Of a stretch of 64,000 nt of DNA, positions 1-10,789 are shown piece after piece. Each line of letters starts with the position of its first letter. Positions within the stretch are counted from its first letter, which is position 1. Source of the DNA: Rhynchospora pubera (lineage: Eukaryota > Streptophyta > Magnoliopsida > Poales > Cyperaceae); the NCBI GenBank assembly GCA_028095005.1, contig CM051462.1, positions 88,981,846 through 89,045,845 of the forward strand, in the 5' to 3' direction. The translations under genes and the position numbers were made by a program. The notes under the pieces are model-generated. The model ran no database searches. It saw only the letters and a list, made by a program, of their open reading frames with translations, and was not told the origin of the DNA.

Positions 1-1
1 T

Positions 2-2294
2 CAACCTGATAGTAGTAGCGGACGAGAAAGACAAGAGGAAACAAATAATGAGTGTAATGACAATGCCCAGGGTTGGGATCCTTGGGACCAACCTGAAGAA
101 GAAGGGGATATAGAAGAACTTGACGAGACGTACGATCGTGGCCCGGGCTATCAGTCGAATTATGCAACGCGGAGGACTTCACTGATGAAGAGGATGAGTT
201 TTTAGCGTCACAAGATATAGAGGGAGAGGGTTTTTATGCACGGAAATTCGTAAATCCCGAGTATTACATTACCGGAAGGACCGATAATTACCATCATGTT
301 AGTCAATTTTTGGATATATCCGAGTATAGAAGTTCGATTCCACAACCGTCTCAAACACAAGCTTCAGGGCCTTTAGCACAAGGAAACATTTTTATGTCAA
401 AATCACAATTAAAAGAAGTTTGTGAAAAATACTCATTAGATAATAATGTACAACATAAAACCACTAGAAGTAGTCCATCATTTTATGTATTGGATTGTAA
501 GGTGCCTACCTGTAAGTGGCATTTGTATGCCCGTACAGAAAGGGAAGGAAAATTTTGGAAAATAATAAAGAATGAAGAAGAGCATGCATGCGTGAGATGG
601 CCTGGAGATTTCACCCATGATAATCTGACGGCCCAGGTAATCGCAAGAAGCATCAGGAATGCAGTAAAGAGAGATCTTGGTCTTTCCAGAAATGACGTAA
701 AATCCATATTAGAGAAAGAATTTCCAAATGTAAAACCTACTTATAACAAGTTATGGCGTGGGAGAGAGAAAGCAATCGAACAACTTTTTGGATCGTGGGA
801 AGGCTCATACAACAAGCTTCCGGGTTTATTATTGGCCATACAGAAGACGACCCCAGGGACACAGATCAAATGGTTGACAGAGAGCGTAGGAGATCCCAAC
901 AGAGCTATGTTCATCGCAACAGCATGGGCATATGGGCCTTGCATCGCAGCGGTACCATACCTGAGGCCTGTTATCAGCATCGACGCGTCATTCTTATCGG
1001 GTCGCTACAAGGGGAGATTCTTAGCGGCATGCGGTTATGACCCAGAGCAGCGGTTGGTTCCACTAGCATTTGCACTAGTGCGAATTGAGAACGAACAATG
1101 TTGGGGTTGGTTCATGAATTTTCTAAGGCGGCAAGTTATTGGGGAAGGAAAAAAATTTTGTGTTGTTTCTGATCATCATTGGGGAATAAGGCACACCTTC
1201 AAACGACCCCAATACGGTTGGCAAGAGGATGCGAACCCTTCGTATGCCGTGCACCGGTATTGCATGCAACATGTTTGTGAAAACGTGTTCAAGGCATCTG
1301 GAAAAGACGCAACTTTACCAGACAAATTCAGAACTAAATTGGCCAACAAGAAAAAAAGGAGGGCCTTCTACAAAATGTGGAACGAACTAAAAATAACGAA
1401 TCCAAAGGCGACAGAGTACCTTCAAAAGTGTGGGAAAGAAAATGAAGCTGATGACAACGAGCAGTGGAAACCTGAAAGGTGGGCGCAAACCTATGACGGC
1501 GGTCATCGTTGGGGTATTATGACGAGTAATGGATCAGAAAGTCTCAATAGCAGATACAAGGCTGAGAGACGACTACCAGTTGTTGGACTTGTGGAAGGCA
1601 CTTGGTACAAAACTATTAAATGGTTTAATGAAAGGAAGCAAATAGCTTTGGCGAGACAGGCGGAGGGAGAACGGTGGCCAAAAGAAATCCAACTTAGGCT
1701 TATGAAGCATACTCTCAAAGCAAGTACAAATTTACTTCCAATATAATAATATTTACTTCTTATCTTTAAAATGTATAATGATAAAAATTCATATTTACAG
1801 CGGCAATAAACGTTATCACTGTTGACATTGAACGTGGAGAATTTGAAGCTCAAGTGCCATTCGAAAAAAATGACCCGGGAATAACGTGGAAGTACCAAGT
1901 TTTCCTTAGACGAAATTACCAACCGAGAGATCCTCAACTACCGACCAGACGTGCTTGGTGTAAGTGCAGCAAACCTCAACTCACAGGAATACCATGTGTT
2001 CATGTTGTTGCCGTGTGCGGTCATTGTAGGTGGGATGTCTCTGATTTTGTAGACGAACGGTACAGCACAGAGAATATGCTAAAAATATGGTCAACGGGTG
2101 AATTTCATTGCTATGAAGACGAAGATAAGTGGCCTATCTATGATGGTCTCGAGATCTATCCGGATAAGAGAATGATTAATCAGGGCCGGCGAAAGAAGGA
2201 TCGTGATTGGATGTGGATGGATGCAATGAAAAATAAAAAACAGCCCAACCAGAGTGTACTGCAGAGGGCAACAACACTTAGCAACCTTTGTTGA
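2..2294 (+). CDS. Mutator-like (MULE) transposase, N-terminal part frameshifted
   Basis: The protein would cut and join the ends of its own Mutator-family element in the nucleus. The main frame is open from about 184 to 1723. A 77-base GT-AG intron (1724-1800) follows, then an exon from 1801 to the stop at 2294; the splice keeps the frame exactly (phase 1). Counting from the TTG at 310, a zinc-finger-like DNA-binding region (CKVPTCKWHLYA) comes first, then TYNKLWRGRE and the DDE domain with ISIDASF (Asp near residue 225), SDHHWGI (Asp near 288) and TSNGSES (near 410). Exon 2 has a SWIM zinc finger, CKCSKPQLTGIPCVH (CxC-x9-CxH). Bases 2 to about 160 encode an acidic N-terminal stretch in a different frame that ends at TAG 202-204, so a 1-base indel near 150-180 separates the two. 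The true start lies before the window. Family assignment is strong; activity is doubtful because of the frameshift. Confidence 0.9.
1724..1800 (+). other. Intron of the MULE transposase
   Basis: The donor GTACAA is at 1724 and the acceptor TTTACAG ends at 1800. The 77-base intron is AT-rich. Joining 1723 to 1801 gives a Thr codon across the junction and reads straight into the SWIM exon, which supports the call. Confidence 0.8.
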
Positions 2295-2710
2295 TGGAGG
2301 ACCTTCAATCTCGGCGTCGTACTGATCGTCCTACAAACACAGCGAGGACACGGAGGACTACAAGAACTTCTGCAAGGAACAGAGCTCAATCTTCTACAGG
2401 GAACCAAAGTGAACCTTCTAGGGAGCCAGTTGAACCAAGCCGAAGTTCTATCAGTACTGATCCTCGGAGTGAAAGTCGCCTCAATCTTGGTATACCGGGT
2501 CTTGATCAACCACGTAGAAATTCCATTAGCGTGGATGAACGATCAATGTCGATCCGATTTCCCACAAGTCACGAAGCATCAACTAGCTGCGGCAGTCATG
2601 GCGCATCAACTAGCAGGGGACCATCTGAAAGCAGAAGCAGTGGAGGAGGGCGCCTACGACGTGGGGTTGCCCGTCTAGGATCAAGGTTCATGAACTTCAT
2701 AAATAATTAG
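2288..2710 (+). CDS. Arg/Ser-rich open frame following the transposase
   Basis: This is an open frame of about 140 codons that overlaps the last bases of the transposase exon in another frame. The product is rich in Arg, Ser, Thr and Pro and ends RRGVARLGSRFMNFINN. Its first part (RRRTDRPTNTARTRRTTRT) is strongly basic, like the tails of some MULE transposases. I infer that it is the original C-terminal tail, cut off by a small indel near 2270-2290 or joined by an intron I cannot place. A separate short gene is possible, but no convincing start or promoter is seen. Confidence 0.4.
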   Translation: MLMEDLQSRRRTDRPTNTARTRRTTRTSARNRAQSSTGNQSEPSREPVEPSRSSISTDPRSESRLNLGIPGLDQPRRNSISVDERSMSIRFPTSHEASTSCGSHGASTSRGPSESRSSGGGRLRRGVARLGSRFMNFINN

Positions 2711-3014
2711 GTGGCCGACGTTTGTTTTATGTAATATTTTTATGTACTAGTTTGCAAGGCAGAAGCTGTTTTGTCAATTTCGGTATATGAAAATAAGTCC
2801 GTCAATGAGCATGTCGTACATTTCTGTGATTTTTTGGAAACTCCCAACTTGGATTTCTAGCGCGAAACTTTTGCAAGGCAGAGCTGTTTTTTCAGCTGAA
2901 AAGTAGAAGTCTAAAATAAGATGGAGAATATCATAATAAAAGTCTAAAATAGAATCATAAACTCATGCAAAAATATAAATATCACAACTAATCCTACAAA
3001 TACATAACAAAGTC
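2711..3014. other. Gap between convergent transposase and PMD genes
   Basis: This stretch separates the transposase reading frame (+) from the end of the PMD gene (-). It likely holds the 3' ends of both. A short repeat, TTTGCAAGGCAGA(A)GCTGTTTT, occurs near 2752 and 2870. I see no gene in it. Confidence 0.5.
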
Positions 3015-3020
3015 CTACTG

Positions 3021-3470
3021 TCGTCCATCACGACGAAACGGTCCTCTCGCAGGAGAATAATCCCAATAAGCACTAGGCGGGTCTCGGCGCTGTCTGGTCG
3101 GAGCAAGTCCTGGAGGAGGAGGAGGGGGAGCAAGAGGCGTAGAATATGGACTGGGATGACGAGGCGGTCTGCTAGAGGAGGCCCCCGAATGACCAAATGG
3201 ATGGGGAGAGATAGGTGTAAATGGGTCATGTAGTGGGGTACCGTTTCGTCCATCACGACGAAACGGTCCTCTCGCAGGAGAATAATCCCAATAAGCACCA
3301 GGCGGGTCTCGGCGCTGTCTGGTCGGAGCAAGTCCTGGAGGAGGAGGAGGGGGAGCAAGAGGCGTAGAATATGGACTGGGATGACGAGGCGGTCTGCTAG
3401 AGGAGGCCCCCGAATGACCAAATGGATGGGGAGAGATAGGTGTAAATGGGTCATGTAGTGGGGTACCGTA
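3021..3470. repeat. 225-bp tandem duplication in the PMD last exon
   Basis: Bases 3021-3245 and 3246-3470 are nearly identical head-to-tail copies. The one difference I noticed is T at 3074 against C at 3299. The unit is 75 codons, so the frame is kept. It encodes a Pro-rich block (TPLAPPPPPPGLAPTRQRRD) followed by YWDYSPARGPFRRDGR. The near-identity suggests a recent event. Confidence 0.9.
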
Positions 3471-3624
3471 TGCCTGGTAATAAGCATCAGCCGGAGATAT
3501 AGGTGTGGGGGTAGGCGTAAAGGGCTGACTGTACCCTCCTCTGTACTGAGTCTGTGTATATGGTGGAGGTGGAGGTGGAGGATAAGGACTCTCGTATGTG
3601 TAGTACTGTGTGCTGTGGAATGCA

Positions 3625-3895
3625 GGCTGCGGCTGGGAATGGGGTGGAGCCTCCGCCTCTGTGGTCTGGGGCTGGGGCTGCGAATGGGGTGGAGCCTCCA
3701 CCTCTGTGGTCTGGGGCTGGGGCTGGGAATGGGGTGGAGCCTCCGCCTCTATGGTCTGGGGCTGGGGCTGCGAATGGGGTGGAGCCTCCACCTCTGTGGT
3801 CTGGGGCTGGGGCTGGGAATTGGGTGGAGCCTCTGCCTCTGTGGTCTGCGGCTGCGAATGGGCTGGAGCATGAGGCTCTGTGGTCTGCCGCTGCG
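3625..3895. repeat. 45-bp minisatellite coding a 15-residue Gln/Pro repeat
   Basis: About five full copies of a 45-base unit plus degenerate copies toward 3895. On the minus strand each unit reads roughly TTEVEAPPHSQPQPQ, alternating V and A. The length is a multiple of three, so copy-number change would keep the PMD frame. Confidence 0.9.
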
Positions 3896-5637
3896 AATGT
3901 GACCGTCTACTCCAAATAAGTGGCTGACTGGGTCGTGGAACATCAAAACATGTATCCCAATCATGCAGACTAAAATCATCCTGTTACGAATAATACAAAT
4001 TAAAAAATTATAAAATATTAAATAATTATACAATATTAATTATAAAAAGACAATAATATTAAGAAAAGTGGTTGAAAAAGACAATTATACCCGCATGAAC
4101 TGCTGCTCCTCAATGGATCCTGGCTCTGGCGCACTATCCTAATCATCTGTATCAGTGATAGACTCAATGTCTGACTGAAGACCCTTCGACTCTAAGAGTC
4201 GAGGTAATCGGTGAGCCTCACCAACAATATCTAAGGACGTGCTGCACCCCCTGAGCAATTTCTTCCAGCACGACGGAATCCCTTCGTGACAGCCCATGCA
4301 CAGTCTCGCAATGCCTCACGCAAAGTATGCTTGAGCTGTTTAATTTTTGTTAGTCACTGAATTATTTGTTAGGCCAAATTTTTGCGTAATGTATCTTACC
4401 AAGCTCATGTGGCCAGGCGTCTCTCGAAGGTAAGACAAATCACGAACCGGAGCAGTCGCTGCCCCATCAGGAATAAGCACAAGATGAGCACCTCCATATA
4501 CACTCAACCAGCGTTGGTAGTCAGTCCAAATATCCTCGCTCCATGGTCGATCCTCTATCACCGTAGCCTCATTAGTGTTCGTCCACTTGTTGACCTCATT
4601 CGCAAATATATCATGCCAATCAATACCTCGATAGGTGTGATGCTGGTATCCCATCAATTGTTCCATTCTAGACCAAACCTGTTTTATTCAAACGACAATT
4701 AACAACACATTTCACATTTATTGATATTAATTCACGTGTCAGTATACTTAAACTTATGTATTCTTTTTTTTTAAACAACACAAGATCAAATGTTATAATG
4801 TAAAAAAAAATTATATCGGTTAACATAACGATTGTTCGATTTAATTAATGTTTTAACTTTCAATGACTACTTAATGGTGCATGTGTCTGTCTAAAAGAAA
4901 TCTTTGTTGTAGTGAACACAGACCTCCCATAAGGCGGACATGAGTCAAATTCTGGTAGACCCCAACCTTCAAAATCCTTCGTGATCGTCGGCCTACTAAG
5001 TAGCAATCGTGCATACGACCACAACTGCAAGAGCAACCAAGGAGCACCGATATTTATATTGTTATTGATGAAGGCGGTGTCCAAGCCATGGTATAGCATC
5101 GCAAGAGTGGCTGCACCCCAGTTGTACTGTACCGAGTTGCTCGAATGAAGATCCTGCAAATATTGGCATTTTTAGGAATATCATCATTTTTTCATATATC
5201 CAAATTTTTCATACAACAAATAATATTTTAGAAGTATTTAAATATAACAAAAGATATAAGACCTTTTATTATTGTTACAAGAATTAATATTTTAGAAGTA
5301 TTTAAATGAAACAAAAAATATAAGATCTTTTATTATTGTTACAAGTATAAATATTTCATTTATAGATTAAATAATTCGATTTTTTCAATTAAAAATAACA
5401 AGGGTAGTTCACTAACCTGCAATAATTAGAGATAGAAACATGGAATCGAGTCACCCGTGCTATCAGGAAATAACTCGCAACCAAAAATCTCCAACACGCA
5501 AGCTCGTGTGTATCTATCGATCCTCCCAGCATCATCCGCGCCAGGCACACCAAACTGAGCCCAAACCTCACGCAGCTTCTTCAACATAACAGAATGAGAT
5601 CTCCTGCATTACATCATTAATGTAAATTGATTGTGAG

Positions 5638-5638
<1 letters not shown>

Positions 5639-5675
<37 letters not shown>
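5639..5675. repeat. (AT)n microsatellite in a PMD intron
   Basis: About 18 AT units between PMD exons 3 and 4. It is a simple repeat. Confidence 0.95.
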
Positions 5676-5678
<3 letters not shown>

Positions 5679-6427
5679 AATTAACATGAAAATAAAATTC
5701 TTAAAAATTTCTTACTTCTGTTCCTTTTCTCTGAAGCACTTCTCAACTATCGCCATGTCTGTATCCTCCGGTAAAGCAAAATCCTGAAGTAACTGAATGG
5801 CGTCGTAATCAGTCCGTCCAGTAACGGTTATGCCGGTCGTGAGCAAACCGTACAAGAATGCCACATCCTGCAAATAGTTCAAATTTTAGACATATATAGT
5901 TCAAAAAAAAATTACAAATAGCCGTTAATTTCTACCTCTAGAGTGACCGTCATCTCGCCAACATGCGGAAAAAAGAACGTGTGGGTCTCTGGCCTCCAGA
6001 ACATGGCCAGACCCTGTAAAAGCGAATGATCGAGTGGCATATGACCCAACTGAACAAAATGTATAAGTCCAAGTCGCCTCAAACGCTCATCGACCCCATC
6101 AGTACGAGGCATTTTGGCCTTATGTATTATTCCCCTCCATTGCTGTATATATTTCGTTTTTAATTATTTTAAAAAATACTACAAAAAAAAATAAAAATAT
6201 GTAAGTATAAATATAAAAGGATAATAATAACTTACACCGGTGCCTCGAACTTTGGACCCATCCAAATGTAACACACGATCTGCAATAACAGGATCCGGTA
6301 GAACAACATCAGCTGATGTAGAAGCCTCAACAGCAACAGAACCGGTAGATGTAGAAGCGCTCGGATCTCCACGAAGTCTCGTAGATCTAGGAGGTGCGGT
6401 CTCCGGTACTCTTCTTCTCGGTGGCAT

Positions 6428-7220
6428 TTTTACTAAATTGCAATAAAAATTACTGTTAAAAATCTAATAAAATTTCGGCAGCATATCCCCTATACCTGTA
6501 GCATTTTCCAAAAAAAAACACCCAAAACCCCTAATTACAAACCCAAATATCCACAACATCACTAACAAACACAATACCAATCTCATACAACAACATTTTC
6601 TATTTTCTAGTTTGTACATATTTTCAAATTATTTCCTATGCTAAGATTTTGTACTCATTTTTGGCCAAATTCCCTATTTGTCTAATTTTTATAGTATAAT
6701 TTCATATTTTCTAATTTTTTACTAATTTTTAAATTCTTTTTCAATATTTATTTTATTTTTTCTACTAATTATCTATTTAAACTAATTATAATAAATCAAT
6801 AAAATAAATATGAAAAAAAATTACCTGTAGAAAGAGATGTCGGAGGTTGTCTCTTTTTACAAATTTTCCTACAATTAAAAAAATATTCTATCAATTTTTT
6901 ATTTACTTCCTCTAATTAATAATAAATTTATTAATCATTATTAAATGAACAAAATATTTCTAAAAATTTTTCAAATTACATATTATAATTATTTATATTT
7001 ATTCTGATTTTTTAGTAATTTTTCCATTATTTTTTCAATATTTAATCTATTTTTCTAATTATTAACCTAATTAAAGTAATTAAAGTAAATAAATAAAGTA
7101 ATTATGAAAAAAAAACTTACCAGAGTCAGAGGTCGCTGCTGCTCGCGCGAGAGAGAGTGAGAGAGCGAAAAAAGTGAGAAATGATGAGGGGGTCGCTGTC
7201 GCTTTTATATAGGGGATGGA
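6428..7220 (-). promoter_or_regulatory. PMD gene 5' leader with TATA box and leader introns
   Basis: On the minus strand a TATA box (TATATAAAA, 7211-7203) is followed by a CT-rich leader running to a clear donor, CTG|GTAAGT (exon end 7121). Two more leader pieces bounded by AG and GT signals can be seen near 6880-6826 and 6500-6480 before the ATG at 6427. This looks like a Pol II promoter with a spliced, untranslated leader. Positions of the inner leader exons are approximate. Confidence 0.55.
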
Positions 7221-7230
7221 ATTCTTGGAT

Positions 7231-7290
7231 CGTCAACTGGGATGACGATCCAAGTGTATTTGCCTTTCGTCAACTGGGATAACGATCCAG
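7231..7290. repeat. Duplicated inverted repeat upstream of the PMD TATA box
   Basis: GGATCGTC and GACGATCC face each other around AACTGGGAT (near 7231-7256). A second, partial copy (CGTCAACTGGGATAACGATCC) lies near 7267-7288. The pair sits just upstream of the TATA box and near the expected element end, so it may be a protein-binding site or part of the terminal sequence. Confidence 0.6.
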
Positions 7291-9690
7291 CAACGTTACT
7301 ATTAAAATTTTGGTTTTTTTTTGTTATTATCATAATTAATGTGAACAGTAACGTTACTATTAATTTTTTCGAAAAATTGAATTGAAGTAAGAATTAGGGA
7401 AAGAAGAACTTGGCCCAACAAAGCCTAATATGGTTAGAGAGCCCAATAAGTTAGATTTTGAGACTCCTTTCCCAATCCAAGCAAAATTGGACATCATATT
7501 CATATAAGAAGGGCTGCATAACTTGAAAAACGAGCATGAAAGCAGGTCCTTGCGGTAATCGTTTCATGAGGAGACGAAAATTTTCTTGTATTTGCATTTT
7601 ACGTTTCGTTTTTTCAACGCAAGCAAATTTTACTTGCGTGATCATTTCATTCAAAATAACGATAACAACGGTTGAGATTGTTTAACTGTTCCTCACATCC
7701 TATATATCTATTGAAAATATGTAAAAACAAAGGAGCAACAGACCAACAGTTGACTATTAGAAATTCAACATGTATTCACTGACAATTAAACAAAGGAGCA
7801 ATAGTCTGAAGTAGAAAAATAATTGAACATGTATTAACTAACAACAACAAATAGAAAAACAAAGCATTAGAGAGAATATAATAACAGTAAATAGAGCCTT
7901 GATAGCATACCGGTAAATTGAACTTGATACAGTTTTCAGTAAATAACTCCAAAATTGAAACGGTGCACGCCAAAAAATAATGATCACATTAAAAACCAAA
8001 CATTGTCGTTGGTGTATGGCTAAAAAAGGAGCAGTAATTGACAAGAAATTAAAACCCATTTGTACCCAGTTTAGGCAACAAATCTATTTGTACATAAATT
8101 TTTTTTATTTGATTGAAAGCCTCTGGTGCTGAACAACTGGCTAGCATGATTCTAAAAAATTGACTACAACAAACAATCAGAAAAAGAAAAAACAACATAA
8201 AAAATATAAAAAGGGAAAAAAATACATGAAAATCATAAAGAGAAATAAAACCTAACAACTAGCACCTAGTTTACGGTAAAAAATAGCAATAAAGGTGGTC
8301 TGAAGGGAACTCTTGGGAAGAGCCTTTCTTGTAGCTTCCTGTTGAAACCTCCTTGTGGTTGATAAATCTGACATGGGTTTCCTTGGTAGTTCAGTGCCTT
8401 TCTTCTCGCTATGTTTACCAGATGGTGTGCTTGGTGTATGACCTCCCTACCTTCTTGCGTGTTGTATTGTGGCCCCTTTTATCTTTTCTTTGGGTATAAC
8501 AGAAGAGAGAGAGGGTTGTTTCTTGCTTGAGCTAATCGAAAGAGAGAAGCAGTGGTATGGCGCCAGTAAACATATCCTCTATGGTATAAGACACCTCATG
8601 ATATCAGAAGGTTCCAAGGTTCTGAAAGGAAGAAGCTTCTTCTCAACTCCCATCTTGTACTTTTGAAAAGAAATGAAGGGAAGGTAGATCTAGAGTGAGG
8701 AAGACAGAGGAAAATGAGAGAGCAAGCTGTCGAGTTTTGATAGAGATAGATGATGGGGATGTAGTGGAGCTTTGGTTGTGATGGAGAGAGACATGGAGAC
8801 GAGAAATGAAGCGGCGAAGAGACGATGGAATGGCGCAGAATTAGGTTTTAGTCGACCATCGATTTCTCCGCCTTTTTCTTCTCTACAATCAGAAAAATAG
8901 CAGCTTCATAGAATGTATAATGAAATAAACGATAATGAAACAGATTTGTTTCATTCGAAAGACGAAACAGTTTTCTATTTGCGTTGATTGTTTCGTTTCT
9001 GAAACGAAACCAAAAAACTTAAGTCGGACGGTCGAAACGACTTCCGTTTTCAACCCTACATATAAGAACCAGGGACTCTAAAATGGGAAAAAGATTTGAA
9101 TATTTCTCAGGGCTATTAAATACAGAGAAGAAACAAGAATGATTTATAATATTGGGGCTAAATGTTCAACCTTCACCGGGGAACTACCTTGCAAAACGTT
9201 ATATAAGAAAGGAGTAAAAAAGTTCAGCCCAGAAAAAAAAAATAATAATGATAAAAAAAAATACAATTAAAAAAATAAGTTGAACGGCTTGATTCTCAAA
9301 TTAACTTAAAAAAAATAATAATAATAAAATAAATACAATTAAAAAAATTCGGACCCCTGATCAGAGTTTATTCTGTAAGCACATTTCCATGATTCCATCT
9401 ACATAGTTTTTCCCAGAAAAATAATTTAAAAAATTCGGACGCCTGATCAGAGTCTACTCTTTAAAAATTTTGATTGTGCCAGTACATTTAGTAAAGCAGT
9501 ATAAACACATTTAACCACTCACCTGAAGCTGAAAGCTGTCACAAATTTCAGACTAATTATTTATTTTACAATAGCAGACTAGCAGAGTAACAATACATTA
9601 TTGTACATATAAACGTACACAAGACAGAATCACGTGCAAGAACCCGTTCTGAATAAACTACGAAACAAAAACAGAAAGATCAGAGGTAGC
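7291..9690. other. Gene-poor stretch with AT-rich repeats
   Basis: No complete gene is visible. A 12-base palindrome AGTAACGTTACT lies near 7346. GAAACGAAAC-type segments near 7600-7640 and 8930-9040 resemble each other and also resemble 47700-47850, so they may mark a non-autonomous element. Two partial copies of ATTCGGAC(C/G)CCTGATCAGAGT lie near 9347 and 9434 beside poly-A/AAT runs. A CT-rich stretch (minus strand, about 8880-8650) looks like a gene leader. Confidence 0.45.
8281..8446 (-). other. Unrecognised exon-like fragment
   Basis: On the minus strand, after a possible acceptor (GTAG at 8450-8447), about 55 codons are open. They read like real protein: GGHTPSTPSGKHSEKKGTE followed by LPRKPMSDLSTTRRFQQEA. 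I do not recognise the family. Nearby on the same strand, MGVEKKLLPFRTLEPSDIMR opens near 8652 and soon stops. Together these may be remnants of one captured gene, but this is weak. Confidence 0.25.
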
Positions 9691-9716
9691 ACGAAAACAG
9701 AGTCAACGCTTCAAGC

Positions 9717-9898
9717 TCAGTCGACCTCTTCGATCTTTGGCCCGACCCTGCTAGCATCGCTACCACCACCATATCCATTTGCATCACCGGGCCGGGTGTC
9801 GCACCACCTTCCTGGTACATTCTGGAAATTGATAGGGTTACACTTACCTTCTCGAGTTCCTTCAGTTTGTACTCAAATTCATCAACCTCAGCAAGCTG
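9717..9898 (-). pseudogene. HSP70 pseudogene, 3' end (lid and EEVD tail)
   Basis: This is the C-terminus of a cytosolic HSP70 chaperone. Reading down from 9898 gives QLAEVDEFEYKLKELEK, then a disturbed stretch where CNPI is expected, then MYQEGGATPGP. After a 1-base loss it ends in GPKIEEVD with its stop at 9719-9717. EEVD is the tail that binds TPR co-chaperones in cytosolic HSP70s, so this is not the ER or organelle type. It is the missing end of the HSP70 relic at 26363-27470; the CACTA element lies between them. The frame breaks show that it is a pseudogene. Confidence 0.9.
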
Positions 9899-10199
9899 CA
9901 CTACTAGAATCAGACTTATCTGCTACCCAAATTCGCGTCTCTATTCCGACACGACAAGACCATCGCGTCCACTTAGCGACGCAACCATAGGGACCCCGAT
10001 ACTCTAGCCGCAAATACTCAATATCTGGGTCGCATGGACGCGAATTAGATTACTGCGTCCTTAATTATGATCTTTGTTGCGTCAACCATAGGGACCCCGA
10101 TACCCTCGTCTGACAGCTCATTCGATTCTTACTGCGTCCCTATTTGGAAACAACTCTGTCGACACGGCGACGCCTTCCCTTAGCGACCCAAATGAGAAA

Positions 10200-10410
10200 A
10201 TACGGGACCCACATTGTCAGAATATGGGACCCACGTTGTCAGAACGTGGCGGAACCCACGTTGTCAGAATACGGGACCCACGTTGTCAGAACGTGGCGAG
10301 ACCCACCTTGTCAGAATATGGGACCCACGTTGTCAGAACGTGGCGAGACCCACCTTGTCAGAATACGGGACCCACGTTGTCAGAACGTGGTGGGTCCAAC
10401 GTTGTCAGAA
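10200..10410. repeat. Tandem repeats of about 47 bp in the CACTA subterminal zone
   Basis: The unit alternates two related halves, GACCCACGTTGTCAGAACGT and GACCCACCTTGTCAGAATA, over about four copies. ACGTTGTCAGAACGT carries short inverted ends. There are no unique spacers, so it is a minisatellite and not a CRISPR array. Confidence 0.85.
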
Positions 10411-10529
10411 CAAATGCGTCGGTATTCCGATTTATTTGGGTAGGGCCTTTTCAGCTTTTAGCCGGGCTCGCTTTCAGGTGTGAAGTCGGTATAGCGACGC
10501 ATTTGTTTCTATCCATTTCAAATACATTT

Positions 10530-10626
10530 ATACGGCCATTCATTTCTGCCTGGTACCAATTTGGTACCACCACTATTGAACGGCCATTCATCGCTGCCCG
10601 GTACCAATTTGGTACCACCACTATTG
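10530..10626. repeat. 48-bp tandem duplication with a GGTACC palindrome
   Basis: Two copies of a unit starting ACGGCCATTCAT and holding GGTACCAATTTGGTACC, then ACCACTATTG. The copies differ at a few bases. It lies inside the left CACTA subterminal region. Confidence 0.85.
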
Positions 10627-10789
10627 TATTTTATATATAGTAGCCCAGTACTATACCAAAACTAGAACAAAAAATAAAATGACAATCACACAAACATGAT
10701 TACTAATTCAAAACAAACATGACACACAAATTGTAAATTTCAATGAACTCATTAAATAACATTCTTACCAGAATTCAAATTAAAATGAC

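Larger units (their letters stand above)
3015..6427 (-). pseudogene. Plant mobile domain (PMD/MAIN-like) gene, multi-exon, disabled
   Basis: The PMD is a plant-specific fold (aminotransferase-like mobile domain) shared by silencing proteins such as MAIN and MAIL1 and by transposon-borne copies. Eight exons can be read: 6427-6236 (starts MPPRRRVPETAPP), 6142-5936, 5867-5716, 5603-5417, 5153 to about 4870, 4678-4400, 4335-4091 and 3980-3015. Exon 2 has GLIHFVQLGHMPLDHSLL and FFFPHVGEMTVTLE, exon 3 DVAFLYGLLTTG, exon 5 YNWGAATLAMLYHGLD, exon 6 GIDWHDIFANEV. The last exon is a Gln/Pro-rich tail. Most junctions have clean GT-AG sites and keep frame; the exon 5 donor is unclear. Three breaks are visible: TAA at 5428-5426 in exon 4, a 1-base loss in exon 7 near 4270, and TAG at 4141-4139. 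It lies convergent to the transposase and is probably part of the same element. A truncated protein of about 190 residues could still be made. Confidence 0.85.

Noticed and set aside
3554..3919. Open frames on the plus strand across the PMD last exon
   Set aside because: They are the antisense of the Gln/Pro-rich repeat; the repeat unit of 45 bases keeps several frames open by itself.
10144..10640. Open frames and a possible CRISPR-like array
   Set aside because: Direct tandem repeats without unique spacers in a plant transposon; the frames only reflect the repeat.
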